In this document: positions 1-4,197 of the stretch, in pieces
Numbering within the stretch: the stretch's first letter is position 1
Layout of the letters: each line of letters starts with the position of its first letter
NCBI GenBank assembly: GCA_013298245.1
Contig: JAAFHD010000267.1
Coordinates: 1-5,578, forward strand
Direction of reading: 5' to 3'
Source of the DNA: Alphaproteobacteria bacterium
GTDB taxonomy: Bacteria > Pseudomonadota > Alphaproteobacteria > Acetobacterales > Acetobacteraceae
DNA: 5,578 nucleotides
Position numbers and translations under genes: made by a program
Notes under the pieces: model-generated
What the model was told of the DNA's origin: nothing
What the model saw: the letters and a program-made list of their open reading frames with translations, nothing else
Databases searched by the model: none

Positions 1-1
1 C

Positions 2-577
2 CTCACCACCGACGCCTTCGACGGCGCCATGACCGAAGCCTGGACCGAAGCGGCCGAGGCATCACCCGACCGCATGCTGGCCCGCAGCGCGATCGAACAG
101 GCGATGCAGACCTTCGCGCAGCGCAAGCGCAACCACCAGGCGCGCCGCCCGAACGTCACCGCGCTGCTGTCCGAAGCCGCCGTGCGCCGCTTCCTGAATG
201 ATGGCGTCTGTCCGGGCCTTGCCCTGCCGGACCGCACCCGCGCCCGCTGCCGCGTGGGGGCGGCCGCCGAAATGGCCAGCGTTGCCGACATGATGGAAAA
301 CGCGCCCATCGGCCTGCAGGTCGGCCTGATCCATGGCGCCGAACCCGCCGGCGCCTTCCGCATCATCCGCGGCCGTGACCGCGCGCATGTGGTCACCAGC
401 CCCTTCAACCTGGACGCCCAGCCCTGGGCCGCCACCGGGGTTGCCGCCATCACCAGCGCCGATGACGCGGTGGCGGCGCATCAGCGCATCGCCGAATCCC
501 TCTGGCGTGATGCGCTGAAGGGTGCTGACGGCGCCGCCCGCCTGCGCGACCTGATCAAGACCGCAGACGCCGCGTGA
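2..577 (+). CDS. Partial gene: probable effector domain of an XRE/Scr1-like transcriptional regulator
   Basis: The frame is open from the left edge (LTTDAFDGAM...) to a TGA at 575-577, and the first ATG (29) has no ribosome binding site, so the gene very likely begins upstream of the window. About 191 residues are visible. No helix-turn-helix is in this part. The pattern resembles the DUF5753 domain that follows an XRE HTH in Scr1-type regulators: an Arg-rich helix, then 'TALLSEAAVRR', a helix ending in 'APIGLQVGLIHG', a strand 'GAFRII', another strand 'RAHVVTSPF', and a terminal helix 'AVAAHQRIAESLWRDAL'. I recognise this order of elements from memory of the family; individual identities are weak. 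Coding is well supported by composition; function is tentative. The last 23 bases overlap the end of the convergent acetyltransferase gene. It could equally be an unrelated conserved hypothetical protein. Confidence 0.6.
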   Translation, partial: LTTDAFDGAMTEAWTEAAEASPDRMLARSAIEQAMQTFAQRKRNHQARRPNVTALLSEAAVRRFLNDGVCPGLALPDRTRARCRVGAAAEMASVADMMENAPIGLQVGLIHGAEPAGAFRIIRGRDRAHVVTSPFNLDAQPWAATGVAAITSADDAVAAHQRIAESLWRDALKGADGAARLRDLIKTADAA

Positions 578-1028
578 GGTAACGCACCAGCTTGCCATTG
601 CGTGGGTCCGTGGCCTCCCCCACCGGCGCGAAGCCTAGCTTGGCATGGAAGGCCAGGCTGCGCGGGTTGGGTGGCTCCAGGTTCACCTCGCAAGCCAGCA
701 GCCCGCGCCCGGCGGCCGCCACAAACAGGTCCTGGTACAGCTGCCGCCCCAGGCCTTTGCCCTGCGCGGCACCGGCCACCACCACGCGGTCCACATAGGC
801 AAAACGCGGGTAGCGCGCCTGGAACCAGGCATGGTTCGGCCCCTGCGCCGGCGCCGCCTCATCCAGCGCCAACAGGAAGGCATCGGCGTCGATGCAGCGC
901 GCATACCAGCAGGTGCGGACCAGCGCTGCGAAAGCACTGGCATCCAGCGCATTCACCTCGGCCGCGAATTCATTGTTCAGCGCCAGCAGCGCGGGCAGGT
1001 CGCCCGCGCCGATATCACGCGGCGTCAG
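555..1028 (-). CDS. GNAT-family N-acetyltransferase, probable non-AUG start inside grpE
   Basis: This is a predicted acetyl-CoA-dependent N-acetyltransferase with unknown acceptor. The acetyl-CoA pyrophosphate loop is visible as 'VVVAGAAQGKGLGRQLY' (the Q-x-x-G-x-G of GNAT motif A is QGKGLG, residues 89-94 of the 157-residue form), followed by the late GNAT element 'NPRSLAFHAKLGF' (121-133). 'ARYPRFAYVDRVVV' places it in a conserved bacterial GNAT subgroup, as I remember it. The first ordinary start, GTG at 954-956, gives 133 residues but removes the first strand and helix of the fold. The open frame continues upstream as 'TPRDIGAGDLPALLALNNEF', a textbook GNAT N-terminus. No ATG, GTG or TTG lies in that extension. 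A CTG at 1026-1028 sits 7 bases after AGGAG (1036-1040), so I choose it. The gene then overlaps the end of grpE by 14 bases, suggesting translational coupling. Family certain; start uncertain. Confidence 0.85.
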   Translation of the reverse strand: MTPRDIGAGDLPALLALNNEFAAEVNALDASAFAALVRTCWYARCIDADAFLLALDEAAPAQGPNHAWFQARYPRFAYVDRVVVAGAAQGKGLGRQLYQDLFVAAAGRGLLACEVNLEPPNPRSLAFHAKLGFAPVGEATDPRNGKLVRYLTRRLRS

Positions 1029-1569
1029 GCGCAGGCTCCTGCGCGGCGGCGACCACCACCATGGCCGGGCGGATCAGCCGCCCGTTCAAGGTCCAACCGG
1101 CAGACCAGGCTTGCAGCACGGTGCCCGGTGCTGTGCCCTCAGGCGCCGGCTGCTCCGCCATCGCCTGGTGCAAGGCTGGGTCGAAGGCCGACCCGGTCGC
1201 GTCATGGCGCTGCACGCCATTGCGTTCCAGCGTGGCCCAGAAGGCCTTCTCCACACCTTCGAAGCCGCCGCGCAGCTTGGTCAGCATCGGGTCATCGGCA
1301 TCGGTCGGCGCGGGCAGGGCGGCCAGGCCCCGGCGCAGGTTTTCCGCCACTTCCACCACGTCGGCGGCGAATTTCTGCACGGCATAGGCGCGGGCTTCCT
1401 GAACCTCGCGCGCCGATCGGGCGCGGATATTCTGCGTCTCGGCTTCCGCACGCATCCATTTGTCGCGCATCTCCACCAGCGCTGCTTCCAGCGCGGTGAT
1501 GCTTTCTTCGGCGGTCGGCGTGGCGGCCGGTTCTTCGGGCGTGGCTTCGGGTGCGGGTTCTGTCGTCAT
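1015..1569 (-). CDS. grpE: GrpE, nucleotide exchange factor of the DnaK chaperone
   Basis: A cytoplasmic co-chaperone that releases ADP from DnaK (Hsp70) and so drives substrate release. The protein is 184 residues, a normal length for proteobacterial GrpE. Residues 1-25 are an acidic, Pro/Ala-rich, probably disordered tail. Residues about 25-80 are a charged heptad-like helix (the dimer coiled coil) ending in 'VVEVAENLRRGL'. The C-terminal beta domain carries the GrpE signature: 'AFDPALHQAMAEQ' (128-140), then 'GTVLQAWSAGWTLNGRLIRP' (149-168) and 'AMVVVA'. The ATG at 1567-1569 has only a weak purine stretch upstream. In many alphaproteobacteria grpE follows hrcA; here the upstream neighbour is a secreted-protein gene instead, 60 bases away, and dnaK is not in the window. 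Downstream it overlaps the acetyltransferase. Identification is firm. Confidence 0.97.
   Translation of the reverse strand: MTTEPAPEATPEEPAATPTAEESITALEAALVEMRDKWMRAEAETQNIRARSAREVQEARAYAVQKFAADVVEVAENLRRGLAALPAPTDADDPMLTKLRGGFEGVEKAFWATLERNGVQRHDATGSAFDPALHQAMAEQPAPEGTAPGTVLQAWSAGWTLNGRLIRPAMVVVAAAQEPAPDAA
1036..1040 (-). promoter_or_regulatory. Ribosome binding site AGGAG for the acetyltransferase, inside grpE
   Basis: On the minus strand AGGAG is followed by a 7-base spacer and then CTG at 1026-1028. It lies within the last codons of grpE. It is the main reason for preferring a CTG start over the internal GTG at 956, which has no comparable purine-rich stretch at the right distance. Confidence 0.5.
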
Positions 1570-1595
1570 GGCTCTGATTTGCTGCGGCGCCGCAT

Positions 1596-1624
1596 CACCT
1601 AGTGGGCGCGGCGCCCGACGACAA
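1596..1624 (-). promoter_or_regulatory. Possible grpE promoter (tentative, heat-shock-like -35)
   Basis: On the minus strand CTCTTGTCG gives a -35-like TTGTCG (1619-1624), a 17-base spacer, and TAGGTG (1596-1601) as a poor -10. The CTTG core recalls the -35 of alphaproteobacterial RpoH promoters, which would suit grpE, but the -10 matches neither the RpoH nor the sigma-70 consensus well. Two GC palindromes lie in the same interval: GGGCGC-G-GCGCCC (1604-1616) and TGCGGCGCCGCA (1583-1594). The latter is 13 bases before the grpE start and could affect the leader. This 60-base gap is the only space for a grpE-specific promoter outside the upstream gene. Confidence 0.25.
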
Positions 1625-1629
1625 GAGCG

Positions 1630-2217
1630 TCAGAACGGAACGCAGCGATAGACGTTCTCATGGCCCAGTGCCAGCATCGCCATCGTGCCATCCGGGCATT
1701 GCGACTGGCTGCCGCTGGCCGTGTTCAGCCCGCCCTGCCAGCGGAACGCGACCTGGCGCGCGGCGGTGCAGCTGCGCCGGCCATTGGTGACCGTGCAACG
1801 CTGGGCAAAGCGTGCGGATTGGCCACGCACCACGGAACGCATGGCGGCCGGGTCGGCGATCACGCGGCCGCTGCGGTCACGCAGCTGCACCGCGGCGCGC
1901 GCGCCATGGCCATAGGGAACGGCGGTGCGGAATGCGGTGCTGCTGCGCGCATCGGACTGGCGGGCCGGCACGGCGCGGGTATGCGCGACCAGCCGAATCG
2001 GCGACGCGGCAGCAGCGCTGCGCGCGGGTGCGACGGCCGGTCGGGCGGCACTTTGTCGTGCAGGGGTTGCGGCTTGACGCGCTGCGGGCGGACGGGCTTG
2101 CGCTGCGGGCGCTGTGCGTGCCGATTGCGAGCGCGCACCCTGGTCCTGGCGCGACGCTTGTGCCGTGGCGGGCACGGCGATGATCAGCCCGAGAACGAGC
2201 GCAAATCCCCAACGCAT
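1630..2217 (-). CDS. Secreted Ala/Arg-rich hypothetical protein with four cysteines
   Basis: I do not recognise a family. I start it at the ATG at 2215-2217, giving 195 residues, because this begins a clean signal peptide ('MRWGFALVLGLIIAVPATAQ', with probable cleavage at AQA|SR after residue 21) and is preceded by GGGGGA at a suitable distance. The same frame extends further upstream to 2346, but that would overlap the lysR gene and bury the signal peptide. Residues 22-100 are low-complexity (Ala, Arg, Pro, Gln, Ser) and probably disordered. Residues 105-195 look folded, with 'AVQLRDRSGRVI', and contain Cys141, Cys150, Cys174 and Cys192, enough for two disulfides, ending in 'YRCVPF'. This suggests an exported, periplasmic or surface protein that is basic. 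It lies 73 bases downstream of lysR on the same strand. Role unknown. Confidence 0.75.
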   Translation of the reverse strand: MRWGFALVLGLIIAVPATAQASRQDQGARSQSARTAPAAQARPPAARQAATPARQSAARPAVAPARSAAAASPIRLVAHTRAVPARQSDARSSTAFRTAVPYGHGARAAVQLRDRSGRVIADPAAMRSVVRGQSARFAQRCTVTNGRRSCTAARQVAFRWQGGLNTASGSQSQCPDGTMAMLALGHENVYRCVPF

Positions 2218-2290
2218 ACGGAGTCCCCCAAGAAGTCTCGGCTCGTTACGCCATATTTCGCCGCGCCGGGCAAGTCTTCCGATGCGGATG

Positions 2291-3205
2291 TTACAGTGGC
2301 GCGTCGCCGGCCGCGAAACCGGCGCGGATGGCATCCGCCAGCGCATCGACGGCCGGAGCCTCGGTCATCTCCGCGCGGAACAGCGAAATTCCCATATCGG
2401 GCAACGGCGGCAGGCCGTCGGCGGCACCGAGCCAAGCCAAGCCCGACGGCAGGCGCGTCGGCGTCGAGACGGTCAGCGCGAGCCCCGCCAGCGCCACCGC
2501 GAAACACCCGGTCTGGGTCGCGGAGTTATAGGTCACGCGCGCCTGGCGGCCGGCCATGCCGAGCGCCTTCAGCGCCGCACCCCGCCAGGTGCAGCCGGGA
2601 TGTGCCAGCGCCAGCGGCAGCGGGTCGCGCTTGGCCAGCGCTGACGGGTCGCGGCGGGGCAGGGCGCTGTAGGCGGGCCCGACCCAGCGCAGCGGGCCGC
2701 GCCAGATTTCCTCGCCCGTTTGGCCGGGCAGTTCATGGCCCTCGGTCAGCAGGGTCAGGTCCAGGGCGCCGTCTTCGAAGCGGCGGGCCAGGTCCTCGCT
2801 GTTGTGGCAGACGACGTCCACCTCAATGCCCGGGTGGCGTTGCGCGAAGCGCGCCAGCACGCCGGGCAGCCATTGCAATGCATAGTCGTCGGGTGTGCCC
2901 AGGCGGACCTGGCCGATCAGCGGCGCGGCGCGGAAAGCCTGGTGGATTTCATCATGCAGGGTCAGCAGTGTGCGCGCGCGTTCCAGCAGCCACATGCCCT
3001 TTTCCGTCGGTTGCAGGCCACGGGCGGCGCGCCAGAGCAGCTTGGTGTCCAGCACTTCCTCGAGCTTTTTCATCTGCATGGAGATGGCCGATTGGGTGCG
3101 GCCCACGCGTTCAGCCGCGCGCGTGACGCTGGTGCCTTCGGCGATCATGACGAAGGCGCGCAGCACATCGGGGTCGAGGCCTGGCGGGATGGTGAGCATG
3201 GGCAT
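2291..3205 (-). CDS. LysR-family transcriptional regulator (LrhA/HexA-like subgroup by style)
   Basis: A DNA-binding regulator of 304 residues, the usual LysR length. The N-terminal winged helix-turn-helix spans about residues 11-70: 'LRAFVMIAEGTSVTRAAERV' then 'GRTQSAISMQMKKLEEVL' (recognition helix), followed by 'LQPTEKGMWLLERARTLL', the linker helix. From about residue 97 ('GQVRLGTPDDYALQWLPGVL') to the end is the periplasmic-binding-protein-like effector domain, with 'FEDGALDLTLLTEG' and a final 'LPPLPDMGISLFRAE'. The wording 'GRTQSAIS' and the 'PDDYAL' stretch resemble the LrhA-like subgroup as I remember it; the effector is unknown. Two ATGs are possible, 3203-3205 and 3197-3199, neither with a clear ribosome binding site. 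It is divergent from the DUF1127 gene and separated from it by 102 bases containing a LysR box, so it probably controls itself and perhaps that neighbour. Confidence 0.95.
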   Translation of the reverse strand: MPMLTIPPGLDPDVLRAFVMIAEGTSVTRAAERVGRTQSAISMQMKKLEEVLDTKLLWRAARGLQPTEKGMWLLERARTLLTLHDEIHQAFRAAPLIGQVRLGTPDDYALQWLPGVLARFAQRHPGIEVDVVCHNSEDLARRFEDGALDLTLLTEGHELPGQTGEEIWRGPLRWVGPAYSALPRRDPSALAKRDPLPLALAHPGCTWRGAALKALGMAGRQARVTYNSATQTGCFAVALAGLALTVSTPTRLPSGLAWLGAADGLPPLPDMGISLFRAEMTEAPAVDALADAIRAGFAAGDAPL

Positions 3206-3234
3206 TCATCAGCCCAACTGATGATCTGCGTCAA
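3205..3234 (-). promoter_or_regulatory. Possible lysR promoter overlapping the operator
   Basis: On the minus strand TTGACG (3229-3234) is a good -35 (five of six bases of TTGACA). A 17- or 18-base spacer leads to TGATGA or GATGAA at 3205-3211, which are poor -10 sequences. Transcription would then begin around 3198-3199, at the second ATG of lysR, giving a leaderless message. The dyad operator sits in the spacer and -10, the geometry expected for repression by LysR itself. The weak -10 makes this tentative. Confidence 0.25.
3206..3224. promoter_or_regulatory. LysR-type operator: perfect dyad TCATCAG-N5-CTGATGA
   Basis: The arms are perfect 7-base inverted repeats around CCCAA. The core (3208-3222) reads ATC-N9-GAT, the classical LysR box, and contains T-N11-A. 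It abuts the lysR start codon (3203-3205). LysR regulators usually bind such sites in the shared region upstream of themselves, so autoregulation is the natural reading. It is 84 bases from the DUF1127 start on the other side. The sequence match is exact; binding is inferred. Confidence 0.7.
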
Positions 3235-3294
3235 GATTAGTCGTTAGCCTTAATGGTTTCGGTCTGCGATATGCGTCCTGCACATGCAACCAAC

Positions 3295-3299
3295 AGGAG
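3295..3299 (+). promoter_or_regulatory. Ribosome binding site AGGAG of the DUF1127 gene
   Basis: AGGAG lies 8 bases before the ATG at 3308-3310. This fixes the start there and not at the in-frame upstream ATG at 3284, which lies before this site and has no purine stretch of its own. Confidence 0.85.
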
Positions 3300-3307
3300 C
3301 CATTCCC

Positions 3308-3523
3308 ATGTCAGCGACCACCAATCCCCTCGCCACGCGGACCGCCACGGCGATCCCCGCCCGCGCGAACGGGCTGTGGACCACCGTCAAGCTGATGTGG
3401 CAGGCGCACCGCACCCGCACCGAACTGGCCGAACTGGAGCCGCGCATGCTGCGCGATATCGGCCTGACCTATGGCCAGGCGTATCGCGAGGCCGAGCGCG
3501 CGCCTTGGGACATCAAGCGGTAA
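3308..3523 (+). CDS. DUF1127 (YjiS-like) small arginine-rich protein
   Basis: A 71-residue basic protein. Residues about 22-35 are 'GLWTTVKLMWQAHR', and the C-terminal half carries the DUF1127 hallmark: 'RTELAELEPRMLRDIGLTYG' (37-56), where Arg/Leu-rich helices flank the invariant 'L.DIGL' turn, followed by 'QAYREAERAPWD'. Members of this family are common in alphaproteobacteria. Some studied ones are linked to RNA turnover, phosphate or carbon metabolism and stress, but the molecular role is not settled, and I do not assign one here. The start at 3308 is chosen from the AGGAG 8 bases upstream. The gene is a single-gene unit: it is divergent from lysR and closed by an intrinsic terminator 20 bases after its stop. 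Placement beside a LysR gene with a shared operator region suggests that regulator may control it. Confidence 0.93.
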   Translation: MSATTNPLATRTATAIPARANGLWTTVKLMWQAHRTRTELAELEPRMLRDIGLTYGQAYREAERAPWDIKR

Positions 3524-3543
3524 GCACCCCGCCCCAAAACGCG

Positions 3544-3577
3544 AACGGCCCGGAAGTGCTTGCTTCCGGGCCGTTTT
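3544..3577 (+). terminator. Strong intrinsic terminator after the DUF1127 gene
   Basis: A perfect 13-bp inverted repeat, AACGGCCCGGAAG (3544-3556) and CTTCCGGGCCGTT (3563-3575), encloses the 6-base loop TGCTTG and ends in TTTT. It ends the DUF1127 transcript. On the other strand the same stem is followed by CGCGTTTT, so it may also stop transcription from the convergent gene that ends at 3597. Confidence 0.92.
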
Positions 3578-3596
3578 CATGTGTGGCGTGCGGCGC

Positions 3597-4055
3597 CTAC
3601 ATCTTGCGCGTCAGTGTCGGCACTTCTTCGCGCAGGCGGAAGCGCAGCGCCGACCAGGTGGCATCCAGCGCAACCTGCGCCACGGGCAGGAAACCCGCCT
3701 GGGTCAAGGGTTCCCAGCCATGGTCGCGGTCCAGGTCCGAGCGCACGGGGCCGCCCTTCTTCGGATACGCAAACCACAGCCGCCCGCCCACGCCATAATG
3801 GTCCAGCGCCTTGGCCGCGACGCGTGAGAGGCTCGCGCGGTCCGGCGCGAAGGCCAGGATCAGCTCGGGCTCGGCCGCGGTGCCAGCCGGCAGGCCGTGC
3901 TTGAAGCCGCTGGGCGGGTCGAAGACAGCGCAAACCATGCCCGGCTTGAAGCCGAGCTTGCGCGGGGTGGAGGCCTGATCGGGGGCGTCGTTGACGGCGA
4001 TCTTGGTCTTGACGGCCGGCTGGGGGGCCGCCGCGGATTTACGTTGCATGAGCAT
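3597..4055 (-). CDS. Conserved hypothetical protein, DUF3052-like
   Basis: A 152-residue cytoplasmic protein with no signal peptide or membrane segment. Residues 1-30 are a variable, Ala/Pro/Lys-rich lead-in. The conserved core begins at 'KLGFKPGMVCAVFDPPSGF' (33-51), then 'ELILAFAPDRASLSRV' (64-79), 'VGGRLWFAYPKKGG' (89-102), 'SDLDRDHGWEPLTQAGFLPV' (106-125) and 'VALDATWSALRFR' (128-140). The order (a first strand, an acidic strand end, a 'GGRLWFAYPKK' strand, a final 'WSALRF' strand) matches what I remember of DUF3052-type proteins, which look like a stripped-down Rossmann/methyltransferase-like fold. I see no clear SAM-binding glycine loop, so I do not call an enzyme. ATGs at 4053-4055 and 4047-4049 are both possible; neither has a good ribosome binding site. 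It is convergent with the DUF1127 gene and divergent from the amidohydrolase. Confidence 0.75.
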   Translation of the reverse strand: MLMQRKSAAAPQPAVKTKIAVNDAPDQASTPRKLGFKPGMVCAVFDPPSGFKHGLPAGTAAEPELILAFAPDRASLSRVAAKALDHYGVGGRLWFAYPKKGGPVRSDLDRDHGWEPLTQAGFLPVAQVALDATWSALRFRLREEVPTLTRKM

Positions 4056-4075
4056 GACGGCGCGGCGGATACGCT

Positions 4076-4106
4076 GGTTTGCCTAGGCGGGTAAACCCCT
4101 TTTTTT
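4076..4106 (+). terminator. Orphan terminator-like hairpin with T7 tract upstream of the amidohydrolase
   Basis: Read on the plus strand, GGTTTGCC (4076-4083) pairs with GGTAAACC (4090-4097) through eight pairs, one of them G-T, around the loop TAGGCG. CC and seven Ts follow (4100-4106). This has intrinsic-terminator form, yet no plus-strand gene ends nearby: the preceding gene lies on the minus strand. It could stop antisense transcription coming through the DUF3052-like gene, or act as an attenuator in a long amidohydrolase leader. It could also be read on the minus strand as a leader hairpin of the DUF3052-like gene. Confidence 0.45.
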
Positions 4107-4197
4107 AGCAAAACGTTACGCGAGGCACGAAAGGCAGCCCTGCCCCGCGTGCAGGCCATGGATTGACCCAGGCCAGCGGGCGCTGGACGCTGCGGAA
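4107..4197. other. Leader region of the amidohydrolase with short inverted repeats
   Basis: This non-coding stretch holds overlapping short repeats: GGCAG-CC-CTGCC (4133-4144) and CCTGC-N7-GCAGG (4139-4155), which cannot form together, and CCAGC-GGGC-GCTGG (4173-4186), which ends 11 bases before the ATG. Five-base stems are common by chance in DNA this GC-rich. I find no convincing promoter: TTGACC at 4163-4168 has no matching -10. The ribosome binding site is weak (only GGAA directly before the ATG). Confidence 0.3.

Noticed and set aside
602..1602. Several long plus-strand frames opposite the acetyltransferase and grpE
   Set aside because: They are antisense shadows; the GNAT and GrpE signatures on the minus strand are decisive.
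1583..1616. CIRCE element or heat-shock operator upstream of grpE
   Set aside because: The palindromes seen are GC-only and short; the TTAGCACTC-type arms of CIRCE are absent.
2218..2346. N-terminal extension of the secreted protein up to 2346
   Set aside because: It would overlap lysR, would place the signal peptide internally, and lacks a better ribosome binding site than the ATG at 2217.
1660..3126. A 488-codon plus-strand open frame across the secreted protein and lysR
   Set aside because: Composition is Arg/Pro/Ala-rich nonsense, and it runs antisense to two genes with clear signal peptide and HTH evidence.
3284..3307. Earlier ATG for the DUF1127 protein at 3284
   Set aside because: The ribosome binding site AGGAG at 3295-3299 lies downstream of this ATG and serves the ATG at 3308.
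4133..4186. Possible riboswitch-like mutually exclusive hairpins before the amidohydrolase
   Set aside because: Stems are only five bases in very GC-rich DNA and match no riboswitch class I know; kept only as a note under the leader region.
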